From the NCBI GenBank assembly GCA_965222015.1, contig CBDCTL010000022.1, positions 310,001-374,000 of the forward strand: 64,000 bases of DNA. The letters are read 5' to 3'. The notes beneath the pieces are model-generated. The model made no database searches. It was not told where the DNA came from and was given only the letters and a program-made list of their open reading frames with translations. Below are positions 1-9,206 of this stretch, piece after piece (the first letter of the stretch is position 1; each line of letters begins with the position of its first letter). The stretch comes from JANQPX01 sp965222015. Its GTDB lineage: Bacteria; Pseudomonadota; Alphaproteobacteria; Geminicoccales; Geminicoccaceae. A program made the translations under genes and the position numbers.

Positions 1-861
1 AAGGCCGTGTTCGCGGATTTCGAGCAGGATGGCGTCGCCAAGGCGAAGTCGCTCGCCCACCTGGTCGACGCCGTCGATCTCGTCCATCTCTGCCTGACCG
101 GCGATACCGAGGTCGGCAGGGCCGCGCGCAGCCATGAGGGGCTCCTGGACTGCATTCACCAGGGCCAGATGGTGATCGATCATGGCTGGACCTCGCTCGC
201 GCTGACGCGCCAGCTCGCGACTGCGTTTGCGAGGCGCGGCGCCGCCTTTCTCGACGCGCCGATCGGCAGATCCGCCGAGGCCCGCGAGAAGCTCGCCGGG
301 GGTCGCGCCGGCCTCGCGGTCGCCGGCGAGGCGCTGGCGATCGAGCCGGCCCTGCCGGTGCTCCGCCTGCTCGCAGGCGAGGTCACGCCGGTCGGCTCGG
401 CGGGTTCGGCGCAGTTGGTTCGTCAGATGAGCGATCTGGTGGCGCTCCAGACCTTCTCGGCATTCGCCGAGGCGCTGACAGCCGCACGCTCGGTCGGCGT
501 CGACGGCGGCCGTCTGCTCGATGCCCTCGGCAAGGCCGATCGAAGCGGGGACGATCTGCTGCGCGGCGGCATGGCGGGCCTGGCCGGACACCGCCAGGGC
601 GGTTCCGCGAAGGGCCCTTCGATCGCCGAGGCGGGCCAGCGCCTGGAGGAAGCGATCAGGGTCGCGGGCGACAAGGGAGTCACGCTGGGTGTCGCCGGCA
701 GCACGCTCGGTCTGATCAGGGCGGCGGTCGAGGGCGGCCGGGGCGGCGAGACGCTGGGGACGCTGTTCGAGGCGAGAGCGCCCGATGACTCCGCGCGCGG
801 GCGACGGGAACAGCGAGATCGGGACCAGCAGGCGGTGCGAGCGGCCGGTTCGGCGAGCTGA
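1..861 (+). CDS. NAD(P)-dependent beta-hydroxyacid dehydrogenase, 5' truncated by the window edge
   Basis: The reading frame is open from the first bases and ends at TGA 859-861, so the true start and the N-terminal GxGxxG nucleotide fold lie outside the window. What remains looks like the 3-hydroxyisobutyrate/6-phosphogluconate dehydrogenase-like family: a segment resembling the second half of the Rossmann domain (VHLCLTGDTEV), a stretch with AFLDAPIGR corresponding to the substrate-binding DxPVxG motif, then a mostly helical C-terminal domain. The last 30 or so residues are Arg/Asp-rich and unlike the family, so the C-terminus may be altered by drift or a sequencing error. The substrate is unknown and there is no informative neighbour on this side. 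Confident about the family, not the function. Confidence 0.7.
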   Translation, partial: KAVFADFEQDGVAKAKSLAHLVDAVDLVHLCLTGDTEVGRAARSHEGLLDCIHQGQMVIDHGWTSLALTRQLATAFARRGAAFLDAPIGRSAEAREKLAGGRAGLAVAGEALAIEPALPVLRLLAGEVTPVGSAGSAQLVRQMSDLVALQTFSAFAEALTAARSVGVDGGRLLDALGKADRSGDDLLRGGMAGLAGHRQGGSAKGPSIAEAGQRLEEAIRVAGDKGVTLGVAGSTLGLIRAAVEGGRGGETLGTLFEARAPDDSARGRREQRDRDQQAVRAAGSAS

Positions 862-911
862 GCGAGGACACCTTTCGACCTTGCGGAACCAGCACGGACC
901 TGCACCGGTCG

Positions 912-1856
912 TCAGGCGCGCGGATGGGCACTTTGATAGAGCCGCATCAGCCTTTCGCGATCGAGGCCGGTATAGCCTTGGGTGGTCGACAGGCTGGCAT
1001 GGCCCAGAAGTTCCTGGATCGTGCGGAGATCCGCGCCGTCGCTCAGAAGATGGGTCGCGAAGCTGTGGCGAAGGGCGTGCGGCGTGGCGCTCTCGGGAAG
1101 CCCGAGCATCCGTCGAAGCGCCTGCACCTGGCGGCGAAGCAGCGCCGGCTGCAGGCGCTTGCCGCGAAGCCCGACGAACAGCGGCGCGTCGGGTCCGGGG
1201 CGATGGGGGCAGGCCGTGAGGTAGTCGTCGATCGCCGCCGCGATGATCGGGAGGATCGGCACCAGCCGCTGTTTTTTGCCCTTGCCGGTGACCGTCAGCT
1301 GACGGAGGTTCGCGGGCGCGTTGCCGATCATGCCGCGATCCAGAGCGAGCGCCTCGCCGATGCGAAGACCGGCCCCGTAGAGGAGAAGCAGAAGGGCTGC
1401 GTCCCGCTTGCCGATCCAGCCCTGCCGGGCAAACGCGGGCGCGCTCTCGACGAGATCGTTGGCCTGATCCGAGGATAAGGGTCTGGGCAGACGCTGATCG
1501 AGCTTCGGCGTCCGCAGCGCCCTGATTGCCGGATTGTGCCGGCCATGCTGGCGATCGAGATAGCCATAGAAGCTGCGAAGGGCGGCGAGCCCGCGCGCCA
1601 CCGATGTCCGGGCCACGCCGTCCCGATGTCTGGATGCGAGCCAGGCGCGAAAGTCGATGGTCTTGAGATCGACCAGCTGATCGAGCCCGGGCGCGCCGCC
1701 CAGATGCTCGGCGGAGAAGCCGAGAAAGCCCATGAGGTCGGTTCGATAGCCCTTGACCGTGAGATCGGCTTGGCGCTTTTCATGGGCGAGCCAGTCACAC
1801 CACGCTTCTGCCATCGCCGCCACTTCGGGATCGATGCTCAGTGCGTCCGCCTGCAA
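912..1856 (-). CDS. xerC: Tyrosine recombinase XerC
   Basis: Site-specific tyrosine recombinase that, with XerD, resolves chromosome dimers at dif. The N-terminal SAM-like core-binding domain (about residues 10-95) is followed by a catalytic domain with the full set of residues: Arg in GLRIGEAL, Lys in GKGKKQR, HALRHSFATH, His in GHASLS and the Tyr nucleophile in TQGYTG. I chose the TTG start at 1854-1856 because a strong GGAGGTGAT lies just upstream; a GTG at 1860-1862 overlaps that ribosome site and is the alternative. A longer N-terminal extension in the same frame is Arg/Pro-rich and looks non-coding. The gene is head-to-head with priA and the two 5' ends overlap, an arrangement common in alphaproteobacteria. 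Confidence 0.9.
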   Translation of the reverse strand: MQADALSIDPEVAAMAEAWCDWLAHEKRQADLTVKGYRTDLMGFLGFSAEHLGGAPGLDQLVDLKTIDFRAWLASRHRDGVARTSVARGLAALRSFYGYLDRQHGRHNPAIRALRTPKLDQRLPRPLSSDQANDLVESAPAFARQGWIGKRDAALLLLLYGAGLRIGEALALDRGMIGNAPANLRQLTVTGKGKKQRLVPILPIIAAAIDDYLTACPHRPGPDAPLFVGLRGKRLQPALLRRQVQALRRMLGLPESATPHALRHSFATHLLSDGADLRTIQELLGHASLSTTQGYTGLDRERLMRLYQSAHPRA

Positions 1857-4171
1857 AATCACCTCCCGCCGCCATCCAGACCAGCTTCGACCTGGAGCCG
1901 CGACCATGCCCCGAGCGGCCGTGCCCTGACAAGGCCGAGGCGGCGACACATCTTGCGGCTGTCGCGATCGCGACGGTTCCGGTGCTCCTGCCGCTGCCGC
2001 TGGACGGTCCTTTCGACTACGCCTTGCCGGCGGATGCCGATCCGGCCGGCCGGCCGCTGGCGCCGGGAGACGCGGTCGAGGTGCCGTTCGGGCCACGCTT
2101 CGTGATCGGCGTCGTCTGGGACGAGCCGCCGGTGAAACGCGCCGATCCCAGGCGTCTGAAGGCGATCCGGCGGCGCATGGACGCGCCGCCGCTCGGCCCC
2201 GCCCTCTTGCAGCTGATCAGGCATGTCGCCCGGACCACGCTGCACCCGCTCGGCAACGCACTCCGGTTGGCGCTCGCCTCGCCCTCGGCGCTGGAGCCGC
2301 CGACGCCGAAGATGGGACTCATGGCGGCGCCTTTCGACGCAGATGCGGTGCGCATGACCGCGGCGCGAAAGCGCGTGCTCGAGGCGCTCGCCGACGGCCG
2401 GCCACGTCCGCCCGCCGATCTCGCGCGCGCTGCCGGCGTCAGCGCGGGCGTGGTTCACGCCATGGCGAAAGCCGCACTCCTCACGCCGACGACGATCCCG
2501 GAGCCGACGGACCCGCCACTCGACATCCGGCGGGACGCGGTCGACCTTTCGCCGGCGCAGACCGAAGCTGCGACCGATCTGGTCTCGACCATCGGCAGGG
2601 GGCACGCCGTCACCCTGCTGGAGGGCGTACCGGGCTCGGGCAAGACGGAAGTCTATCTGGAGGCGGTGGTCGCCGCCCTCGATCGCGGCGAGCAGGTGCT
2701 GGTGCTGCTGCCCGAGATCGCGCTCACCGGCCAGCTCCTCCACCGTTTCGCCCGCCGTTTCGGCCGCGAGATCGCGGTCTGGCATTCCGAGCTCGGCGGC
2801 GCCCGGCGGCGGCGTCTCTGGCGGCGCATCGCCGAGGGCAGGGAGCCGGTCGTGATCGGCGCGCGTTCCGCCCTCTTTCTGCCCTTTCGAAAGCTTGGCC
2901 TGATCGTGGTCGACGAGGAGCATGACGGCAGTTTCAAGCAGGAGGACGGCGTGCCCTATCAGGGACGCGATATGGCGATTTCCCGAGCGCGCTTCGAAGA
3001 CTGCCCGATCATTCTCGCTTCGGCGACGCCGGCGCTCGACACCGCCTATGCGGCAGGCCGCATCGAGGGCGCGCCGCCGCCGGAAAAACCGGTTCGCCTG
3101 CCGATCCGCCTGCCGTCCCGTTTCGGCGGGGCCAGCATGCCGGCGATCGACCTGATCGATCTTCGCCGCGACCGGCCGCCCAAGGGCGGCTGGCTGTCTC
3201 CCAGCCTGCGCGAGGCGCTCGAGCAGACCCTGGAAGCCGGCGAGCAGGCGCTTTTGTTTCTCAATCGCCGCGGCTACGCGCCGCTCACCCTCTGCCGCGC
3301 CTGCGGTCAGCGCCTGTCCTGCCCCAACTGCCACGCCTGGCTGGTGCATCATCGACTGAAGCGGCGGCTGCTCTGCCATCACTGCGGCTATGCGCGGCCG
3401 GAACCCGACCATTGCCCGTCCTGCGGCACGCTGGATGCGCTGACCGTCTGCGGTCCCGGCGTGGAGCGGCTGGTCGACGAGGTCAGGGACGTGCTGCCGG
3501 CGGCACGCACCGCCGTCATGACCAGCGACAATCCGGGCAGCCCGAGCGCCGCCGCCGAGCTGCTCCGGGCGATGCGCAGTCACGAGCTCGACCTTCTGAT
3601 CGGCACCCAGATCATCGCCAAGGGCCATCATTTTCCCGATCTCACGCTGGTCGGCGTGGTCGACGGCGATCTCGGCCTGTCCGGCGGCGATCTGCGCGCC
3701 GCCGAGCGGCAGTTCCAGCTCCTTTACCAGGTGGCGGGCCGGGCGGGACGCGAGACGCGGCCGGGCCGGGTCATGATCCAGACCCATCTGCCCGACCATC
3801 CCGTGATGCAGGGGCTGAAATCGGGCGACATGGATCGTTTCTACGCCGAGGAGCTGGCCGAACGCCAGGATGCCGGTCTGCCGCCTTTCGGCCGATTGGC
3901 CTCGGTGATCGTCTCCGGCCGCGATGCAGGCGAGGTGCGAACGCTCGCGACCGAGCTCGCGCGAAAAGCGCCCGATGAGCCCGGCCTTCGGATCCTCGGC
4001 CCGGCGCCGGCTCCGATCGCCATGCTGCGCGGCCGCTATCGCCAGCGGCTGCTCGCAGTCGCACGCGCCGGCATCGACCTGACCGGCAGTCTCGGACCCT
4101 GGCTCCGAAGCGTCAGGACGCGCGGCAATCTTCGCGTGCAGATCGACGTCGATCCCTACAGTTTTCTCTGA
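1841..4171 (+). CDS. priA: Primosomal protein N' (replication restart helicase PriA)
   Basis: 3'-to-5' helicase that reloads the replisome at stalled forks. It shows the PriA order: N-terminal DNA-binding region (LPLPLDGPFDYALP), winged-helix region, Walker A GVPGSGKTE near residue 262, Walker B DEEH near residue 358, a zinc-binding insertion with paired cysteines (CRACG, CPNC, CHHCG, CPSCG) near residues 485-530, helicase motifs including GTQIIAKGHHFP and QVAGRAGR, and the C-terminal domain ending at residue 776. The only usable upstream start is GTG 1841, which lies inside the first codons of xerC on the other strand; recognisable homology begins about 40 residues later, so the exact start is uncertain. 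No frameshift seen. Confidence 0.95.
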   Translation: MRPPAKSPPAAIQTSFDLEPRPCPERPCPDKAEAATHLAAVAIATVPVLLPLPLDGPFDYALPADADPAGRPLAPGDAVEVPFGPRFVIGVVWDEPPVKRADPRRLKAIRRRMDAPPLGPALLQLIRHVARTTLHPLGNALRLALASPSALEPPTPKMGLMAAPFDADAVRMTAARKRVLEALADGRPRPPADLARAAGVSAGVVHAMAKAALLTPTTIPEPTDPPLDIRRDAVDLSPAQTEAATDLVSTIGRGHAVTLLEGVPGSGKTEVYLEAVVAALDRGEQVLVLLPEIALTGQLLHRFARRFGREIAVWHSELGGARRRRLWRRIAEGREPVVIGARSALFLPFRKLGLIVVDEEHDGSFKQEDGVPYQGRDMAISRARFEDCPIILASATPALDTAYAAGRIEGAPPPEKPVRLPIRLPSRFGGASMPAIDLIDLRRDRPPKGGWLSPSLREALEQTLEAGEQALLFLNRRGYAPLTLCRACGQRLSCPNCHAWLVHHRLKRRLLCHHCGYARPEPDHCPSCGTLDALTVCGPGVERLVDEVRDVLPAARTAVMTSDNPGSPSAAAELLRAMRSHELDLLIGTQIIAKGHHFPDLTLVGVVDGDLGLSGGDLRAAERQFQLLYQVAGRAGRETRPGRVMIQTHLPDHPVMQGLKSGDMDRFYAEELAERQDAGLPPFGRLASVIVSGRDAGEVRTLATELARKAPDEPGLRILGPAPAPIAMLRGRYRQRLLAVARAGIDLTGSLGPWLRSVRTRGNLRVQIDVDPYSFL

Positions 4172-4377
4172 TCGTGATCGCAGCCGGGCGGGTTCTCGCA
4201 AGATATCGACACCGATGAGCGAGAAACTTCCGACCGAACAGGATTTCATCGCGAATATTAGGTCTGCCGAAAGCAATTTCAGATTGAACAAATAGTTCGA
4301 AAAGAAAGTCGAAAATCTTTGATTCATCGACGGGCTGTATGATAGCAATCTGAAACTGCAGAGCTATATTCGTATTA

Positions 4378-7017
4378 TTGCTCCGGCTGGTTTTTGTGAA
4401 GAGAAACGCATCAGGCAAGCTTCTGCATCTTCGGCAGTCACCACGTCGAGACGAGTTGGAGCACGATGGCGCCCTGTCGGACGCGCGGAGCTTCTTTGCG
4501 GACAAGGGTTTTTTCAAGGAGATGATCGACGAGGCCCTTCAGGGCATCATGATTCATCGAACCCACAAACCGCTTTACATCAATCACGCCTGGGCGGCGC
4601 TTCACGGCCTGACGGTCGCCGAGGTCATGACCCTTCCGTCGCTCATCGACCTCATCGCCGAAGCCGATCGTCCGCGTCTTCAAGGCTATGCATCCGCCCG
4701 CCTCAAGGGCCGAAAGCCGCCGCAGCGCTATCGCTACCGCGCCCTCCATGCGAGCGGCCGCGTCTTCTGGGTCGAGCAGTTCGTCCGCGTGATCGAATGG
4801 CGTGACAAGCGGTTCATCGTGAGCACCATCATCGACGTCGACGATCAGGAGCGCGAGGCGAGCGCGCTCCTTCATCGGCAGCAGCGTATGGAGGAGGAGG
4901 TTCGGCAGGGAACCGAAGCGCTGATTCGGTCGAACCGCGAGCTGCACGTCTACAAGAGCATCATCGATCAGATGAGCGAGCGGATCTCGGTGATCGGCAA
5001 GGATTATCGCTTCCGGATGACCAATCAGGCGAATGTCGACTTTCGCCAACGCAGCCGGGAGGAACTGATCGGTCTTCACCTTCGGGAGACGATCGGCGAT
5101 TCCTGGTTCGAGGAAAGCGCCAAAGCCATGCTCGACGAGGCCTTCGCCGGCGGCACCGGGCTTCACGAACGAAAGACCGTTTCGCCTGCCGGCGAGCGGG
5201 TCCACGTCCAGGTCACCACCGAACCTTTCCGCGACCCCGACGGCACGATCAGCGGCGCCATCGTGTCGATCCGCGACATCACCGCCGCCAAGCTGGCCGA
5301 GGAAAAGCTGCGTCTGTTCGCTTCCGTGGTCGAGCAGGTCAGCGATCGCATCTCGGTGATCGGCACCGACTATCGCTACCACCTGACCAACAAAGCCAAT
5401 CTCGACTTCCACCGATTGCCGATCGAGGCGATGCTGCACCGGCCCGTCGCCGAGATCGTCGGCGAGGAGGAGTTCCGTGACCACAGCAAACCCGAACTGG
5501 ATCGCTGCTTCGCCGGCGAAACCGTTCGTGTCCGGCGCGCCGGCAGGGATGGCGACGGGTGCAAACGGATCATCGACATGCTGCTCGAGCCCTATCGCGA
5601 ACCGGATGGCAGGATCTCCGGCGCCGCGCTGACCATCAGAGACGTGACCGAGGCACAGCGCCTCGCCGAGCGTCTCGCCCATCAGGCGCGGCACGATCAG
5701 CTGACCGGCCTGCCGAATCGCCAGGCTTTCGAGCAATGCCTGGAGGCGGCGATCGCGTCCACCGCCGAGAACCGCCGCGGCTGCGTGCTCTGCTTCATCG
5801 ATCTCGATCAGTTCAAAGTGGTCAACGACACGGTCGGGCACATCGTCGGTGACAAGCTGCTCCAGGAAGTCGCCCAACTCCTGGTCAAGAAGCTCGGCAA
5901 GGGTGACGTTCTGGCACGGCTGGGCGGTGACGAGTTCGGCCTGCTCCTCCATGGTTGCTCGCTGCGGCGCGCCAAGCGTGCGGCCGAGCATCTGATCACG
6001 GCCCTCGGCGCCTTCCAGTTCTTCCACGACGATATGGTATTCGAGGTCGGTGCCAGCATCGGCATCACTGCCATCACCCGTCACGCGCAGAGTGCCAGCG
6101 ATCTCATGGCTCAGGCCGACCTGGCCTGCTACGCCGCCAAGGACAAGGGGCGAAGGCAGGTCCAGATCTACCAGAAACGCGATGAGTTCATCCGTCAGCG
6201 CCGGGAGGAGATGTACCGCACCGGCGGGATCAGGGCCGCGCTGGCCGAAGGACGGTTCGTGCTGTTCGCGCAGCCGATCGTCGCGCTCGACCGGCAGGGC
6301 GAGCGGCTTGAGCGGGTCGAGGTCCTGCTGCGGATGATCGGCGAGCAGGGTCGACTGATCATGCCGTCGTCCTTCATCCCCGCCGCGGAACGCTATGGCT
6401 TCATGGCCGAGGTCGACCGCTGGGTCATCCGCGAGACTCTCGGTCACCTGACCAAATTGTCGAGCCGCGGTCGCAGTCCGTCCGTCAGCATCAACCTGTC
6501 CGGCGTCACTCTCAGCGACGAGACTTCGCTCGATTACATCCGCGAGACGATCGCGATGTCCAGCGTGGCGCCGGAGCGCATCGCGTTCGAGATCACGGAG
6601 ACGGCGGCGGTGCGCAACGTCATGAAGACGCAGGCCTTCATGCGTGAATTACGCGACTGGGGCTGCCATTTCGCCCTCGACGACTTCGGCAGCGGCGTGT
6701 CGTCGCTGAGCTATCTGAAGCGGCTGCCGGTCGATCATCTGAAGATCGATGGCTCGTTCATCCGCGATATTATCAGGGACCGCGGCAGCCGGGTCATGGT
6801 CGAGGCGATCCACCACATGGCGAAGGGGCTCGGCATTCAGACGGTCGCCGAAGGGGTGGAGGATCGCACCACGCTGCACGCACTGCGCGATCTCGGAGTT
6901 GACCATGTGCAGGGCTTCGTGACCGGCATGCCGTCCCCCCTGGCCGGCAGCCGATCCGGGACGGCGGCGGATGGCAGCGACGTCGAAGAGGCAGGCGCCG
7001 GCGCGATCGAAGCCTGA
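4378..7017 (+). CDS. PAS-PAS-PAS-GGDEF-EAL cyclic-di-GMP signalling protein
   Basis: Predicted cytoplasmic sensor that makes and/or breaks cyclic-di-GMP; no membrane segment is visible. Three PAS domains (about residues 45-155, 200-310 and 320-440; the second and third share a near-identical ISVIGxDYRxxxTN start) precede a GGDEF domain with an intact GGDEF motif at about residue 516 and an EAL domain. The EAL signature itself reads EVLLR at about residue 648 instead of EALLR, while DDFGSG (about 768) and LKIDGSFI are intact. Cyclase activity is therefore likely and phosphodiesterase activity uncertain. The start is unclear: TTG 4378 and GTG 4396 have poor ribosome sites and ATG 4522 sits right before the first PAS domain. 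The 206 bases upstream are AT-rich and probably hold the promoter. Confidence 0.85.
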   Translation: MLRLVFVKRNASGKLLHLRQSPRRDELEHDGALSDARSFFADKGFFKEMIDEALQGIMIHRTHKPLYINHAWAALHGLTVAEVMTLPSLIDLIAEADRPRLQGYASARLKGRKPPQRYRYRALHASGRVFWVEQFVRVIEWRDKRFIVSTIIDVDDQEREASALLHRQQRMEEEVRQGTEALIRSNRELHVYKSIIDQMSERISVIGKDYRFRMTNQANVDFRQRSREELIGLHLRETIGDSWFEESAKAMLDEAFAGGTGLHERKTVSPAGERVHVQVTTEPFRDPDGTISGAIVSIRDITAAKLAEEKLRLFASVVEQVSDRISVIGTDYRYHLTNKANLDFHRLPIEAMLHRPVAEIVGEEEFRDHSKPELDRCFAGETVRVRRAGRDGDGCKRIIDMLLEPYREPDGRISGAALTIRDVTEAQRLAERLAHQARHDQLTGLPNRQAFEQCLEAAIASTAENRRGCVLCFIDLDQFKVVNDTVGHIVGDKLLQEVAQLLVKKLGKGDVLARLGGDEFGLLLHGCSLRRAKRAAEHLITALGAFQFFHDDMVFEVGASIGITAITRHAQSASDLMAQADLACYAAKDKGRRQVQIYQKRDEFIRQRREEMYRTGGIRAALAEGRFVLFAQPIVALDRQGERLERVEVLLRMIGEQGRLIMPSSFIPAAERYGFMAEVDRWVIRETLGHLTKLSSRGRSPSVSINLSGVTLSDETSLDYIRETIAMSSVAPERIAFEITETAAVRNVMKTQAFMRELRDWGCHFALDDFGSGVSSLSYLKRLPVDHLKIDGSFIRDIIRDRGSRVMVEAIHHMAKGLGIQTVAEGVEDRTTLHALRDLGVDHVQGFVTGMPSPLAGSRSGTAADGSDVEEAGAGAIEA

Positions 7018-7045
7018 CAGGCAGTGATCCTGATGCTGTATGCGA

Positions 7046-7921
7046 TCAAACCTGGCCGCGATACCAGTCCCCGATCTCCGACGCTGTCATCCAGGCGACG
7101 CCGTCATGACTGCCCATATAGTCGAACAGTTCCTCGAGATAGCGGATGCGATGGGGGACGCCGGTGATGTAAGGGTGGATGGAGATCGCCATGACGCGCG
7201 CGTTATCGGAACTCTCCTGGTAGAGGCGGTCGAACTGGTCGATGCCGCGTCTCAGAAGCTCGTCGGAGCGGTGCTGCTGGAGGACGTAGATGGCGATGTC
7301 GTTGGTCTCGACGGTGTAGGGGATGGTGGTGATCGGGCCTGTGGGAGTGTCGATGGTTTCGGGGAGATCGTCGATGACCCAGTCGGCGACATAGTCGATG
7401 CCGTGCTCGGCGAGGAGGTCGAGCGTCTCTTTCGTTTCGGTCAGCCCAGGACTCTCCCAGCTTCGCGGCGGCTTTCCCCAGAAATTCGCGATAGCGTCGA
7501 CCGTGTGCCGGATGGCACCCCGCTGGTCGTCGAGCTTGTGCATGGGGCCTTGCTGAAAGCCGTGGCCCATGAACTCCCAGCCCGCGTCCCTGGCGGCCTC
7601 GGCGACACGTGGATAGGCGGTGCAGACGCTGCCGTTGACGGCGAAGGTGGCGGGGATGTTTCTCGCAGTGAGGGCCTGCCATTGGCGCCAGAAGCCTGAG
7701 CGCATGCCGTATTCGTGCCAGGACCAGTTGGGCACGTCGGGGAGAAGCGGCTGACCCATGGGCGGGGGGAGAACGGTGCGCGGCATGGCCCGCTCGATCC
7801 GCCATTCCTCGGCGTTCAGGATCACCCATACCGCCAGGCGCTTGCCGTCGGGCAAAGTGAGCTTCGGCCGATCGACGATAGCCTGATAGGGAATGCGATC
7901 GCTCAGGGGGCGCGGCCCCAT
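7046..7921 (-). CDS. Polysaccharide deacetylase-family hydrolase (PuuE/allantoinase-like)
   Basis: NodB-fold metal hydrolase of the group annotated as polysaccharide deacetylase or urate-catabolism protein PuuE. Such enzymes hydrolyse C-N bonds of small molecules rather than polysaccharides. Supporting segments are the start RLAVWVILNAEEW, PATFAVNGSVC, GWEFMGHGFQQ (the position of a metal-binding His), SWESPGLTET and the C-terminal MAISIHPYITGVPHRIRYL. Start chosen at ATG 7919-7921; a TTG five codons earlier would overlap the stop of dctP by a few bases. It follows the TRAP binding protein gene directly on the same strand, so it probably acts on the imported substrate or a breakdown product of it. 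The substrate is unknown. Confidence 0.8.
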   Translation of the reverse strand: MGPRPLSDRIPYQAIVDRPKLTLPDGKRLAVWVILNAEEWRIERAMPRTVLPPPMGQPLLPDVPNWSWHEYGMRSGFWRQWQALTARNIPATFAVNGSVCTAYPRVAEAARDAGWEFMGHGFQQGPMHKLDDQRGAIRHTVDAIANFWGKPPRSWESPGLTETKETLDLLAEHGIDYVADWVIDDLPETIDTPTGPITTIPYTVETNDIAIYVLQQHRSDELLRRGIDQFDRLYQESSDNARVMAISIHPYITGVPHRIRYLEELFDYMGSHDGVAWMTASEIGDWYRGQV

Positions 7922-7928
7922 CGTCGAC

Positions 7929-9005
7929 TTATTCAATCGTGTAAGTGACGGGCCAGGTGTACCCGACGCCCTCGACCGCCTTCAGATAGGCGTTCATGAC
8001 CTCGCTGCCGGGCATGCCGCGGCCGTCGGCGTCCTTGGCCTGCTGGGACGGGAAGCTCGTGAGGGACTCCGCCCAGCCGGCGCGCACGTCCTCGCCGAGG
8101 GTCTTGATCTCGGCGCCGACGTCCTTCAGGCCTTCGAGGCCGGCTTCCTGGCGGGCGTTGAGGGTGGCGCCGGCCTGGTCTTCGTAGCCGCGTCCGACCT
8201 CGGCGAGGATGGTCTGGATCTCGGGCGGCAGGCGGTTCCACGTGTTGCTGTTGATGGTCAGGCCGTTGACCGCCATGGCGCCGAAGCCGATCAGCGTGTA
8301 GTGCGGCGAGGGCTCGTAGAACTTGAAGCCGAGATAGGCCGACGGGAACATCAGCCAGCCATGGTAGACGCCCGTCTGCAGGGACAAATAACCGTCCGGC
8401 AGGGTGGACTGCACGGGGATGGCGCCGGCGAATTCCAGCCAGGGGAGATTGGGGCCGGCACCGCCGATCTTGACGCCGGCGAGGTCCTCGACCGTCTCCC
8501 AGGGATCCGTCGTGCCGAGATGGTAGTTGTCCCAGCCATGGAGCCCGAGCAGCTTCTGGCCGTAGTCCGTCTCGAATACCTCGGTCAGCCAGGCGACCTG
8601 GTCGTACACAGCGCGAACAGCTTTCATTTCCTGGTCCGAATCCTGCGGACCGAAGGGGGCGTAATAGGGGAAGTTGTGCAGGAAGAGCTTGGCAGGCTCG
8701 AAGCAGAAGCAGTAGGCGCCGATGTCCAGAATGCCGTTCTGCACGGCTTCCAAGGTCTCGGCGACGCCGGCGATCGCCCCGCCATAGCCCTCGACGAACT
8801 CGATCGTGTGGTCGGTCTCGGCGGCGACGCGCTCTTTCACGGTCGGCACGAAATAGTCGGCGACGTCGGCGACGTAGACGGCGGGTCCGTTCGGGTGGCC
8901 GGCGCCGATGCGAAGGGTGAAGTCGTCGGCCGTGGCCGTGCCTGCAAAGGCTGTGCTGCCGAGAAGCGCCGCCGCGAAACCATAGCGTGACGGTGATGCG
9001 GTCAT
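7929..9005 (-). CDS. TRAP transporter substrate-binding protein (DctP family)
   Basis: Periplasmic solute receptor of a tripartite ATP-independent periplasmic transporter, usually for carboxylates or other small organic acids. The first 26 residues form a signal peptide with AxA-type cleavage (GTATA-DD). The mature part has the DctP fold features, including IGAGHPNGPAVY at the N-terminus, DIGAYCF, and the segment with VKIGGAGPNLPWLEFAGA holding the Arg/ligand loop region. Start ATG 9003-9005 is preceded by a good GGGGAGGACGAG ribosome site; the open frame runs further upstream without homology. The permease genes dctQ and dctM lie on the opposite strand, an uncommon split of the usual PQM order. 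Ligand unknown. Confidence 0.88.
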   Translation of the reverse strand: MTASPSRYGFAAALLGSTAFAGTATADDFTLRIGAGHPNGPAVYVADVADYFVPTVKERVAAETDHTIEFVEGYGGAIAGVAETLEAVQNGILDIGAYCFCFEPAKLFLHNFPYYAPFGPQDSDQEMKAVRAVYDQVAWLTEVFETDYGQKLLGLHGWDNYHLGTTDPWETVEDLAGVKIGGAGPNLPWLEFAGAIPVQSTLPDGYLSLQTGVYHGWLMFPSAYLGFKFYEPSPHYTLIGFGAMAVNGLTINSNTWNRLPPEIQTILAEVGRGYEDQAGATLNARQEAGLEGLKDVGAEIKTLGEDVRAGWAESLTSFPSQQAKDADGRGMPGSEVMNAYLKAVEGVGYTWPVTYTIE

Positions 9006-9206
9006 CTCGTCCTCCCCGTTGGTGCCCGCGGCTTTTTTCGCACGGGTGTCTTGGCTTTCGAACATTTCCCCATATCCCGCCGGGGCGGTCAAGTGCGGGC
9101 GGCGAGGGCATGGATTGACCGGCAGGCTTGAGTGGTACCGGATCATTCGTTAGCGTCGGGTGTAAGAAGAACGCGGTGACGGCCGCGTCGTCGGGGAGGA
9201 GGGCTT

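Noticed and set aside
4215..4295. 26-codon open frame MSEKLPTEQDFIANI... upstream of the GGDEF-EAL gene
   Set aside because: No clear ribosome site, no recognisable family, and located in an AT-rich promoter region.
1859..4348. Very long minus-strand open frame opposite priA (and similar ones opposite the GGDEF-EAL gene at 4438-6447 and the NRPS at 48084-49760)
   Set aside because: They are mirror frames of well-conserved genes in GC-rich DNA, Arg/Gln/His-rich, with no recognisable domain.
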